From assembly GCA_016218725.1 (NCBI GenBank), contig JACRDB010000160.1, positions 1 through 64,000 of the forward strand: DNA of 64,000 nucleotides. The letters run 5' to 3'. Source of the DNA: Deltaproteobacteria bacterium (GTDB lineage Bacteria > Myxococcota_A > Polyangia > Polyangiales > Ga0077539). The number at the start of each line of letters is the position of its first letter. Positions within the stretch are counted from its first letter, which is position 1. The position numbers and the translations under genes were made by a program. The notes under the pieces are model-generated. The model made no database searches. It worked only from the letters and a program-made list of their open reading frames with translations, and was not told the origin of the DNA. This document shows, piece after piece, positions 1-7,331 of this stretch.

Positions 1-74
1 GACGGCGCGGAACCGGGGCGGACGCGCATCGAGCTCGGTCCTCAACGCCACAGAAGCGCCACCAGGGCGCCGTG

Positions 75-178
75 GCCGTCGCCTCCACCGATCGCCTTGA
101 TTTTACGGCCCGTCCTGAGATGTGTCCCGACGTGAACCATTTATGGAGAGGGGGGTGGGGGGGGGGTGAGGTCGCCGT
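75..178 (+). repeat. Dispersed repeat, copy 1
   Basis: Positions 75-138 align without gaps to 46861-46924 with 54 of 64 bases identical by eye. Both copies then run into a G-rich stretch and rejoin at the decamer AGGTCGCYGT (169-178 here, 46981-46990 there). Both plus strands can be read in the same frame as a similar peptide (AVAS..FTA..EMCP.VN), but there is no convincing start or ribosome binding site, so a decayed mobile-element end or a structured non-coding element fits equally well. The rest of 1-333 holds no gene that I can support. Confidence 0.6.
150..166 (+). repeat. G-run inside dispersed repeat
   Basis: Six G, one T, then ten G in a row, followed by TGAGG. This takes the place of the palindrome-bearing segment in the second repeat copy. 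It could fold into a G-quadruplex and is also a likely slippage or assembly-error site. Confidence 0.6.
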
Positions 179-333
179 GCCCGGTCCCAGGTCGGTGGCC
201 CGCGACCGTGACCATCGAGGCGCCCGCGCTGGTGGGCGCGCACCGTCTTGCGTCTGCTTCGCATCGATGAGATAGCGCCTGCCGACCTGTCGCTTCCTGC
301 GGCGGGCTCGCTCTTCTGCCTGGAGTTGCTGCC

Positions 334-843
334 ATGATCTTGCGCACCGAGCGGCTGCAGCTCCGGCCCTGGACCGCGGCCGACCTCGACGACGCCCGCC
401 GGCTCTGGGGCGACCCCACCGTGATGGCGCTCCTCGGTGGCCCGCTGTCTCCCGAGCGCATCGAGGAGCGCCTCGCGCGCGAGCTCGCCTCGCAGGCGGA
501 GCACGGGTTGCAGTACTGGAGGGTCCAGGACGGCGACGCCTTCGTCGGCTGCTGCGGCCTCAAGCGCACCGACGACCCCGACTTCGGCGCCGTCACCGAG
601 CTCGGGTTCCAGCTCCTGCCCGCGCGCTTCCGCCGCGGCTACGCCACCGAAGCGGCGCGCGGCGTGGTCGCCTACGCCTTCGAGCGACTGGGCGTGCCCG
701 CGCTCTACGCCGGACACCACCCCGAGAACGATGCCTCACGAGGCGTGCTCCACAAGCTCGGCTTCGTCCAGGTCGGCGAGCGCCACTACGCGCCCACCGG
801 GCTCATGCACCCCTGGTACCGCCTCCAGGGCGGCGCGGCTTGA
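334..843 (+). CDS. GNAT family N-acetyltransferase (RimJ/RimL type)
   Basis: Cytoplasmic 169-residue protein, normal length for the RimJ/RimL-type GNAT family, which transfers an acetyl group from acetyl-CoA to an amine. It opens with the typical ILRTERLQLRPWTAADL strand-helix, has a central strand FVGCCGLKR, then the acetyl-CoA loop region FRRGYATEAARGVVAYAF (about residues 98-116) and the NDASRGVLHKLGF motif (about 131-143) found in this group. ATG at 334 is preceded by GGAG at about eight bases. The gene stands alone and converges on the diiron oxygenase gene. The substrate (ribosomal protein, antibiotic or small amine) cannot be told from sequence. Confidence 0.9.
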   Translation: MILRTERLQLRPWTAADLDDARRLWGDPTVMALLGGPLSPERIEERLARELASQAEHGLQYWRVQDGDAFVGCCGLKRTDDPDFGAVTELGFQLLPARFRRGYATEAARGVVAYAFERLGVPALYAGHHPENDASRGVLHKLGFVQVGERHYAPTGLMHPWYRLQGGAA

Positions 844-863
844 CGCGCGGACTACGTGCGCGC

Positions 864-895
864 CGCCCCCGGCGTCGCCGTCACGCCCGGGGGCG
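864..895. terminator. Possible bidirectional hairpin terminator
   Basis: A perfect 9-bp inverted repeat (CGCCCCCGG at 864-872, CCGGGGGCG at 887-895) sits where two convergent genes meet. It overlaps the last codons of the minus-strand diiron oxygenase gene. There is no U-tract, so if it terminates transcription it is not a classical intrinsic terminator. Confidence 0.35.
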
Positions 896-2074
896 CGGCC
901 CCGCGCCCAGGTCGGGGACGGCGTCGAGGCCGCCGGCACCGAAGACCTCACGCTCGACGGCCTGGGCGTCCGGGCGCCGGGTGGTCTCCGCGGAGAGGAA
1001 CGACCGCCCGACGAAGCCGGGGCGCGTGGCCTTGCAGTACCGGTTGAAGCTCCAGTCGAGGAGGCGCTCGAGCTGCCCGCGGGAAAGGCCGACCTTGAAC
1101 CCTACGCGGTCGGCCAGGAGCAGCACCTTGCGCGCCAGCGAGCCGCCGAACTCGCAGGCGTCGATGCCGAGGGTGGCGAGGTCCTCCTCGATCCAGAACA
1201 GCACCGGGACGGCGGGCAGCACGAGGCTCAGCCGGCGGAGCTGGGCGCGGGGGTCGTGGCTCTCCCACCAGGTCATCGGGAACTCGGCGAAGTAGTTCTT
1301 CGGCAGCGCGGTGTGCCGCGCCTCGTCGAGGTGGAAGAGCCCCAGCACCTCGAGGCCCGGCAGGTGGGCGAGCAGCCCGAAGAGGCTCAGGGCGAAGCCC
1401 TCGACGACGACGTTCATGCCGAAGAGCTTCTCCAGCCCCGTGGACTTGTAGGTCCGCTCCAGGAGCAGGTACTCCCAGCCGCACATCCTCGGGATAGGCA
1501 TGTCGAACGCCAGGAGCAGCTCGCGCAGCACCACGAAGTGCTTGGCCTCCTCGAGCACCTGCATGGTCAGGGCGGCGCGGGCGCCGGTGCTCTTCACCTC
1601 GTTGAGCACCTCGGCGGAGACGAGCCAAGCGTAGGCCTCGCCGTGGCCGATGAGCGACAGGATGTTCACCACGGCGCGCTTCTGCGCGGGGGTGTACTCC
1701 CGGTCGAGCATGGCCTTGAAGTCACCCTGGCGCATGCGCGCGACGGCGCTGCTCTCGGTGCTCGTGAGCGCCCGCTCGGCCACGTCCCGGAGCTGCCGCT
1801 CCTGGGCGCTGCAGTCGGCGAAGTCGCTCCACGGCAGGTGCGCCTCGGCCTTCCAGAGGTTGCGCAGGCTCTTGTCGTAGTGCCGCTTGCGCAAGGTGTC
1901 GCTCGGGCCCCCGAGGAACTCGTAGCGGTCGTCGTCGTAGGGCGCCTTGCGCCCCTGCATCCCGAGCCCGGACCGCACCCGGTCGTAGCTCCGCAGGACG
2001 CGGTTGACGCCCTCCTCGATGCGCCGGTTGCGGCGCGTGGCCTCAGGCTGGATCGGGATCACGTCGAACTGCAT
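881..2074 (-). CDS. Ferritin-like diiron oxygenase (AurF-like)
   Basis: Predicted soluble non-heme diiron enzyme of 397 residues. The ligand set of a four-helix diiron bundle is visible: E146, then EEAKH (E176, H179), E225, and DEARH (E251, H254), giving two ExxH motifs and two extra glutamates, in the order seen in AurF-like N-oxygenases and related ferritin-fold oxygenases. Such enzymes use O2 to oxidise amines, hydrocarbons or acyl chains; the substrate here is unknown. A TetR-type gene lies just upstream on the same strand (85 bases), suggesting local control. No transporter or electron-donor gene is next to it. The family assignment is firm, the exact reaction is not. Confidence 0.8.
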   Translation of the reverse strand: MQFDVIPIQPEATRRNRRIEEGVNRVLRSYDRVRSGLGMQGRKAPYDDDRYEFLGGPSDTLRKRHYDKSLRNLWKAEAHLPWSDFADCSAQERQLRDVAERALTSTESSAVARMRQGDFKAMLDREYTPAQKRAVVNILSLIGHGEAYAWLVSAEVLNEVKSTGARAALTMQVLEEAKHFVVLRELLLAFDMPIPRMCGWEYLLLERTYKSTGLEKLFGMNVVVEGFALSLFGLLAHLPGLEVLGLFHLDEARHTALPKNYFAEFPMTWWESHDPRAQLRRLSLVLPAVPVLFWIEEDLATLGIDACEFGGSLARKVLLLADRVGFKVGLSRGQLERLLDWSFNRYCKATRPGFVGRSFLSAETTRRPDAQAVEREVFGAGGLDAVPDLGAGPRPRA

Positions 2075-2159
2075 GGCCTCCTCCGTTGTCTTCCCGTGGC
2101 GCGTGGCCAGGCGCCGCCGTGACCCGAGGGCGGGCCGACGGTCGGGCCACGGAGAGTGT

Positions 2160-2756
2160 TCACCCGGTGTCCGCCACCCCGAGCAGGGCCTCGGCGAGAA
2201 CCGTCGAGTGGTGGCCGCCGCCGCCCCACAGGGGGGCCCGCAGCGGCCCCGCGATGGACCACAGCATCAGGTTGGCGACGGTCTGCATCAGCGCCGACCG
2301 CAGCGGGAACTCCGCAGGGATGCATGCGCCCGCGCGGAGGTGCGCCTCGACCTCGGCGAGGATCGGCGCCGCGTGCCGGGCGACGAGCTCCCGCCCCGGC
2401 CCGCAGCCGTCGAGGAGCTCCCGCAGGAGAAGCCGCCCGACCCCCGCGCGCCGCTGGAGGAACGCCTCGAAGCGCCGGGCCGGCAGCGTGACGCGGTCCG
2501 CGAGGGTCACCGCCTCGGCCAGCGCGCCGACCACCTCCCGGCCCACGTCGGCGAAGGCCCGCTCGACCACCGCGGCGTAGAGCGCCTCCTTGGTGGCGAA
2601 GTGATACAGCAGCGACGGGCGGCGGATCCCTGCGCGCGCGGCGATGTCACCGAGGCGCGCCCCCTCGAACCCCGCGTCGCCAAACGCCACCTCGGCGGCG
2701 TCCAGGATGCGGTCCGGCGTGTCGGCAACGTCCTCGCGCTGAACCGGCCGAGCCAT
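2160..2756 (-). CDS. TetR/AcrR family transcriptional regulator
   Basis: A 198-residue repressor-type protein. The N-terminal HTH domain is clear: RILDAAEVAFGDAGFEGARLGDIAARAGI then LLYHFATKEALYAAVV (about residues 13-60), followed by an all-helical ligand-binding and dimerisation domain. The open frame extends much further upstream, but the family N-terminus begins at ATG 2756 (or ATG 2765, three codons earlier); the longer extension is antisense to the divergent lipoprotein gene. A 20-bp near-palindrome covers the promoter-side region directly upstream. It probably represses itself and the co-directional diiron oxygenase gene; the inducer is unknown. Confidence 0.9.
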   Translation of the reverse strand: MARPVQREDVADTPDRILDAAEVAFGDAGFEGARLGDIAARAGIRRPSLLYHFATKEALYAAVVERAFADVGREVVGALAEAVTLADRVTLPARRFEAFLQRRAGVGRLLLRELLDGCGPGRELVARHAAPILAEVEAHLRAGACIPAEFPLRSALMQTVANLMLWSIAGPLRAPLWGGGGHHSTVLAEALLGVADTG

Positions 2757-2768
2757 GGAATTCATACT

Positions 2769-2788
2769 AACCGACTTATAAGTAGATT
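2769..2788. promoter_or_regulatory. Candidate TetR operator
   Basis: AACCGACTTATAAGTAGATT is a 20-bp dyad with 8 of 10 base pairs symmetric and a perfect 10-bp core (ACTTATAAGT, 2774-2783). It lies 4-13 bases upstream of the two possible TetR starts, in the intergenic space shared with the divergent lipoprotein gene, and is strikingly AT-rich for this genome. Size, symmetry and position match a TetR dimer site. Confidence 0.6.
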
Positions 2789-2901
2789 TCAAGGCCCGAT
2801 CTTCCTGCCCACTGCGCACAATGTGCGCGATGGAGGTCACGGTGGGTGTGCTGCGGTGCCGGGCCCTGGCCATCACCACGGAGGGGAGAGACACTCGACC
2901 C

Positions 2902-3432
2902 ATGCGCAGGGACCGGTCCAGAGGGCGCGGCGCCGACGCGACGTGGCGGGCCGTGGGACTGGCGGCGCTGGCGGCGTGCTCGTCCTCGGCGGGTTCCGGT
3001 GCGTCCGGCGGGGACGCCGCCGCGGAGCTCTCCGTGGTGGACACAACCACCCCTCCGGGGTGCCCGCTGCCGGACGGGCGCACATGCCCGGCGGGGAACC
3101 TCTGCGCCGCGGGAGATCGCTGCAACACCTGCACCTGTCCGCCAACCGGGGGCGCCCCGGTGTGCACCCGCGCGGCCTGCGCGGACGGCGGGGGCGCGGA
3201 GGCGAGCGTCGACGGCGGCGCCCCCGACGCGGCGTCCCCAGGCTGTCGACGAGGGGCCGACTGCGGACCGGGGCGCATGTGCCACTTCCCGGTGACGGGC
3301 TGCGAGGCCCTGGGGCGGTGCGAGGCCCCGACGCCCTGCGCGGAGCCCGCGGAGTTCTGCGGCTGTGACGGGGCGCGTTACCTCGCGTGCGTGCCCGACC
3401 GGCCGACGCGGAACAACGGCCCGTGCCCGTGA
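2902..3432 (+). CDS. Small Cys-rich lipoprotein, unknown function
   Basis: A 176-residue predicted outer-surface or periplasmic lipoprotein. A basic N-terminus (MRRDRSRGRG) leads into a short hydrophobic stretch ending in a lipobox-like LAAC, then a Ser/Gly/Ala linker. The mature part holds two clusters of cysteines (for example CPLPDGRTCPAGNLC and CTCPP, then CGPGRMCHFP, CEALGRCE, FCGCDG), a pattern common in myxobacterial surface lipoproteins and probably disulfide bonded. ATG 2902 was chosen because GGGGAGAG lies upstream and the signal sequence starts there. It is divergent from the TetR gene and ends 3 bases from the convergent NTF2-like gene. No enzymatic motif is visible. Confidence 0.75.
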   Translation: MRRDRSRGRGADATWRAVGLAALAACSSSAGSGASGGDAAAELSVVDTTTPPGCPLPDGRTCPAGNLCAAGDRCNTCTCPPTGGAPVCTRAACADGGGAEASVDGGAPDAASPGCRRGADCGPGRMCHFPVTGCEALGRCEAPTPCAEPAEFCGCDGARYLACVPDRPTRNNGPCP

Positions 3433-3435
3433 GGC

Positions 3436-3807
3436 TCACGCGCTCGGGGGGCCGTAGCAGGCCACCATGCGACGGATGCGACCGTCCGGGGCGAGCTCCG
3501 CGGTGTCGGTCACCAGCGCGCCGTTCTCCCGGCGGTAGACCACGCACAGGGCGCCCACGCCGAGGGTGACACCCACGAGCTCAAAGCGCAGGGCGGGGTT
3601 CTGGAGCCCGAGGGCGAAGTACCCCCGGAGGGCGTGCTTGCCGCGGAGCCACCCGTCGGCGTGGCCGAGGCGCTCGACCACCCTCGGGGAGCACAGGGCG
3701 ATGTCGTCGGTGTAGTGCGCGAGGATGGCCTCGAGGTCGTGGCGGTTCCACGCGTCGATCCACGAGGCGACGTGGGCGCGGAGGGCGTCGGGGTGGTGGG
3801 GCTCCAT
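3436..3807 (-). CDS. NTF2-like / SnoaL-type nuclear transport factor 2 fold protein
   Basis: A 123-residue single-domain protein. The opening HVASWIDAWNRHDLEAILAHYTDDIAL is the hallmark first helix-strand of SnoaL/ketosteroid-isomerase-like NTF2 folds, followed by the usual GKHALRGYFALGL helix and a curved sheet ending in IRRMVACYGP. Members are cyclases, isomerases, hydrolases or plain ligand binders, so no reaction is assigned. It is a lone gene, divergent from the Septu module and convergent with the small lipoprotein. Confidence 0.8.
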   Translation of the reverse strand: MEPHHPDALRAHVASWIDAWNRHDLEAILAHYTDDIALCSPRVVERLGHADGWLRGKHALRGYFALGLQNPALRFELVGVTLGVGALCVVYRRENGALVTDTAELAPDGRIRRMVACYGPPSA

Positions 3808-3896
3808 GACCCGGAGGGTCGCACCGGCGCGGAGCCTGACGCAACCACGGCGTGGAGTTGCGGGTTCCCGGGTGTCTGTGGAACAGTAGCAAGGTC

Positions 3897-5237
3897 GTGC
3901 ACCTCCGACGTGTTGCTATTGAAAACGTGAAGCGCTTCGGCGAGGGCGATGCCCGCCTGGACCTCACGCTGCCGCCCCGGGGTTGGATCGTGGTGGCCGG
4001 GCGCAACGGAGCGGGTAAGACGACCCTCCTTCGGGTCCTGGCGATGGCGCTGTCCCAGCTGTCCCCTGATTACGCTGAGACAATGTTCGGGTGGCTACGA
4101 CCAGGGGCGAAGACCGGGAGCTCGCGCCTGGTGCTGGTTCCCTCCGACGAAGACCAACTGCAGAGAGATGTGAAGCTGCTCTCGACGAAGGCCGCAGACG
4201 ACGACCTGGAGGTGGGCGACACGTGGGAGCCTGGCTTTGGTGCGATGACGCATAGGAGAGAGAGCGACGGAAACCGCGCCTTCGCGGGCCCCTGGCACCC
4301 CGAGCCCAGGGGCTGGTTCGCGGTCGGTTACGGACCACATCGTCGCCTTTTCGGGGCGGCCGCTGGCTCCGAGCGATGGTCCACCGGGACCACCCGCGAG
4401 GGATCGTTCCTGACGCTTTTCCGTGACGACGCCGCGCTGACCCACCCGATCCGATGGTTGATGGAGCTTCACCACCGCAAGTTGGACCCCCACGCGACCA
4501 AGGCTGAGCGCTCCGAGGCCGGGCAACTCCTCCGCGGCACGCTAAGGCTCTTGAACACCGGGATCCTGGCGGACGTCGAGGTGCTCGACGTGGACTCCAA
4601 GGGTCTCTGGATCCGGCAGGATGGGCACCGCTTCGCGGTGTCCGACCTCGGCTCCGGGGCCCAGCTCGTCCTCGTCCTGGTCTTGGACATCGTGAGGAAC
4701 ATGTGCGCCCGGTTCGGCGCGCGGGGGCTATTCCACGGGGAGCGCGCCATCGTCAAGCACGGCGGGGTGATCCTCCTCGACGAGGCCGACGCGCACCTCC
4801 ACGTCTCGTGGCAGCAGCGCCTGGGCCCGTGGCTCACGGAGCACTTTCCCGGCATCCAGTTCATCGTCACGACGCATAGCCCCTTCATCTGCCAGAGCGC
4901 CGTGGAGGGCGGCCTCGTGCTCCTCCCCGCGCCGGGCTCCTCGGAGCGGGCCAGGGTGGCCCCTCCGGCCCTGTACAATCGTGTGGTCAACGGTAGCGTC
5001 GATGACGCGCTCCTGTCGGAGCTCTTCGGCATGGAGCACACCTGGTCCGAGGCCGCTGAACAGCGCCGAGAACGCCTCTCCTTGCTCGAAGGCAAGGTCC
5101 TTTCAGGGCGTGCGAGACCCGCCGAGATCGAGGCGTACCAGAGGCTCCGTCACGAGGTGGCGCTGACCCTGCCAGAGGAGGTGTCGCGAGTCGCGGCGCG
5201 CGCTCTCTCGTCCGACGGTCGCCCGACGAGGCCATGA
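3897..5237 (+). CDS. ptuA: Septu-type defence ATPase (PtuA-like)
   Basis: AAA/ABC-like ATPase of 446 residues. Walker A is GRNGAGKTT (residues 35-43), a signature-like SDLGSGAQ lies near 249-256, Walker B VILLDEAD near 291-298, and the H-loop TTHSPF near 325-330. This is the layout of SMC/OLD-like ATPases used in phage-defence modules. Its ATGA overlap with an HNH nuclease of the PtuB type makes a Septu system the best reading: the ATPase senses infection or DNA state and the nuclease degrades nucleic acid. Two GTG starts are possible (3852 and 3897); 3897 is preferred because residues then begin directly with the first strand (VHLRRVAIENVKRF). Alternative: another ATPase-HNH defence family. 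Confidence 0.8.
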   Translation: MHLRRVAIENVKRFGEGDARLDLTLPPRGWIVVAGRNGAGKTTLLRVLAMALSQLSPDYAETMFGWLRPGAKTGSSRLVLVPSDEDQLQRDVKLLSTKAADDDLEVGDTWEPGFGAMTHRRESDGNRAFAGPWHPEPRGWFAVGYGPHRRLFGAAAGSERWSTGTTREGSFLTLFRDDAALTHPIRWLMELHHRKLDPHATKAERSEAGQLLRGTLRLLNTGILADVEVLDVDSKGLWIRQDGHRFAVSDLGSGAQLVLVLVLDIVRNMCARFGARGLFHGERAIVKHGGVILLDEADAHLHVSWQQRLGPWLTEHFPGIQFIVTTHSPFICQSAVEGGLVLLPAPGSSERARVAPPALYNRVVNGSVDDALLSELFGMEHTWSEAAEQRRERLSLLEGKVLSGRARPAEIEAYQRLRHEVALTLPEEVSRVAARALSSDGRPTRP

Positions 5238-6058
5238 GGCACCTCGGTCGCATCGCGTTGCCGCGGCGGGTCCTCGACGCCTTGCGCGCCTACCAGAATC
5301 GCCTCGACCGCGAACTGGCGTCCCTGCGGAGGACCGGTGCACCGGAGCTGGTCGCGATCACCGAGGGCGCCTGGGAGCGCCACCGCTCCACCAAGGCGGT
5401 CACCGCCGTGGTCCTCGCACTGGACGCGATGGCCTCGGGCCGGGCGCGCTGCATGTACTGCGAGGACAGCCGCGGCTGCGATGTGGAGCACTTCCGCCCG
5501 AAGGCGCGGTTCCCCGGCCATACCTTCACCTGGATGAACCTCCTCAAGGTCTGCACCGATTGCAATCGCCAGAAGGACGCGGCCTTCAATGCCCAGCTCC
5601 TCGACCCGACCGTCCTAGACCCTTACGATCACCTGCTCCTCACGTTCTCCACAGGCCGCTATAGGGCCCGCCAAGGGAGTTCGCGGGGAGCTGCCACGCT
5701 GCGCATTCTACCTCGTCTCAACCATGCCCAGGTCCTCCAGGAGGGCCGCCGCGATGCGTGGGTCAAACTCAAGGAGTTGCTCTCGCGTTTCGATCAGCTC
5801 ACTGAAGCTGGTGATCACGCGAGGGCCTCCAGCCTTCGTCAGGTGATCGTCAGGCTTCCCTTCAGCGGTGTCTTCGCTGCGGCGCTACGCGCCTCGGAGG
5901 AACCCGGCGCAGCGACGGTTCTCGGCGCCGACTTCATGGCCGTGTTGAAGCGCCGCCCCGAGCTTCGTCGGTGGCTGCAGGACGAAGACAAGGCCCGAGC
6001 GACACAGGCCGACCCAGGGATCCAGGACGCCGCCCGTCGGATCCGGCTCAGGCGCTAA
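5234..6058 (+). CDS. ptuB: Septu-type HNH endonuclease (PtuB-like)
   Basis: A 274-residue HNH nuclease. The zinc and catalytic motifs are in the PtuB order: C73xxC76, then VEHFRPK (85-90, catalytic His86), then WMNLLKVCTDCNRQK (100-114) with the second CxxC at 107-110 and the Asn after it. The C-terminal third is helical and unassigned. The start codon lies inside the ATPase stop (ATGA), so translation is coupled and the two proteins probably form one complex. Known Septu HNH subunits act on nucleic acids during phage infection; whether the target here is DNA or tRNA is unknown. Confidence 0.82.
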   Translation: MRHLGRIALPRRVLDALRAYQNRLDRELASLRRTGAPELVAITEGAWERHRSTKAVTAVVLALDAMASGRARCMYCEDSRGCDVEHFRPKARFPGHTFTWMNLLKVCTDCNRQKDAAFNAQLLDPTVLDPYDHLLLTFSTGRYRARQGSSRGAATLRILPRLNHAQVLQEGRRDAWVKLKELLSRFDQLTEAGDHARASSLRQVIVRLPFSGVFAAALRASEEPGAATVLGADFMAVLKRRPELRRWLQDEDKARATQADPGIQDAARRIRLRR

Positions 6059-6107
6059 GGTCCAGACGTCTGCCGCGAAGTCGCACGCATCCTCCGCACG
6101 CACCGGC

Positions 6108-7301
6108 TCACCCGCCCCGCGCCGTGAGGGCCTCCGCCAGCGCGTCCGTCGGGTCCCGTAGCGCCTCGGGCCGGCCCTCGCCGTGGCGCCACCAGACCGC
6201 CTCGCGGGCGCCTCGCGCGTAGAGCTCCAGGTGCAGCATGGTCACGGGGAGGCCCTTGTCTCTTGCAAGTACGCGCCGCACGCGGCCGACGAGATCCCCC
6301 GCGCGCAGCGCCCGACCCTCCCGCACGCCCTCGGCGGGCGCGAGCTCGCCGTAGAGCACCACCCCGGAGGCGCCCTCCACCAGCACCGCCAGGGTGTCCC
6401 TCCACCAGGGCGACCCCGCCGCGGGGCCCGTGAAGCGCTCCACCGCCACCACCAGCCCGTCCTCCACGGCGAGCACCGCGGCGTCCTCGTCGCAGTACAG
6501 GTCCAGGCCCGTGTGCACGTCGTGGCGCCGCGTCGCGCCGAAGGCCCCGGGGTGCCCCGGGGCGAGCGTGGGCGGCGCGCTCGCTCCGTCTCCCAGGGGC
6601 CAGCGCCAGGGAGCCGGCAGGAGCTCCCGCAGCGGCGCCTCGGTGAAGATCGCCCGCAGCGGCGCCAGGAGCTCCTCCGGGAGCGCCGCGCGCCACGCCA
6701 CGCGCTGGCCCGTGAAGGGGTGCGTGACCGCGAGCCTCCAGGCGTGGAGCGCGAGCCTCCCGAGCCCGAAGCGCTCGCGGTACCAACGGTTCAGGTCTCC
6801 GTGACCGTAGTTCGAATCTCCCAGCACCGGGTGCGCCAGGTGCTTGAGGTGCCTCCGAACCTGGTGCATGCGCCCGGTGTAGGTGCGCACCTCCACGAGG
6901 GTGCAGCCCGGCTCCGGCGCGCTCGCCAGCGGGAGCACCAGGCTCCGGGCCTCCCGGAGCGCGCCGTGGTCGTCCCTGAGAGGGTGGTCCACCAGGGTGT
7001 CCTCCCGGACGTACCCGCGCGCCAGCGCGAGGTAGCGCTTGTCCGTCGTCTCGCGCCCGAGGGCCTCCTGCCAGGAGGCCGCGCAGCCCTCCCGCGCGAA
7101 GAGCACGAGCCCCGAGGTCCCGCGGTCCAGCCGGTGCACGGGCGAGAGCGAGGCTCCCTCCTGAGCGCGAAGGAGCTCCGTGCACGAGCGCTCCCTCGGC
7201 CCGGCGAAGGACCCGTTGTGCACCAGGAGCCCCGAGGGCTTGACGCACAGGCATGCCGTGGCGTCCCTCCAGGGCACCTCCAGGGTCACGTCGCGGGTCA
7301 T
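6108..7301 (-). CDS. TruC-like RNA pseudouridine synthase fused to an M23-like domain
   Basis: A 397-residue protein with two domains. Residues 1-220 are a RluA/TruC-type pseudouridine synthase: the catalytic motif HRLDRGTSG (Asp59), RTYTGRMHQVRRHLKHLAHPVLGD (139-162) and the RWYRERFGL stretch are closest in style to TruC, which modifies U65 in tRNA. Residues about 250-365 look like a LytM/M23 peptidase fold: RRHDVHTGLD with H263 and D267, AVEDGLVVAVE, VVLYGELAP, LRAGDLVG, and LHLEL. The usual HxH is MxH here (M355, H357), so zinc ligands may remain while the catalytic histidine is missing. No signal peptide is present, so the domain stays in the cytoplasm. The frame is continuous, so this is a real fusion. 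Confidence 0.75.
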   Translation of the reverse strand: MTRDVTLEVPWRDATACLCVKPSGLLVHNGSFAGPRERSCTELLRAQEGASLSPVHRLDRGTSGLVLFAREGCAASWQEALGRETTDKRYLALARGYVREDTLVDHPLRDDHGALREARSLVLPLASAPEPGCTLVEVRTYTGRMHQVRRHLKHLAHPVLGDSNYGHGDLNRWYRERFGLGRLALHAWRLAVTHPFTGQRVAWRAALPEELLAPLRAIFTEAPLRELLPAPWRWPLGDGASAPPTLAPGHPGAFGATRRHDVHTGLDLYCDEDAAVLAVEDGLVVAVERFTGPAAGSPWWRDTLAVLVEGASGVVLYGELAPAEGVREGRALRAGDLVGRVRRVLARDKGLPVTMLHLELYARGAREAVWWRHGEGRPEALRDPTDALAEALTARGG

Positions 7302-7331
7302 GCCGCGCGTTGGTGTAGCACGGCGGCCCCG

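Noticed and set aside
437..2122. 561-residue plus-strand frame across the GNAT and oxygenase genes
   Set aside because: It is antisense to the diiron oxygenase and out of frame with the GNAT gene; low-complexity translation without motifs. Typical of very high GC shadow frames.
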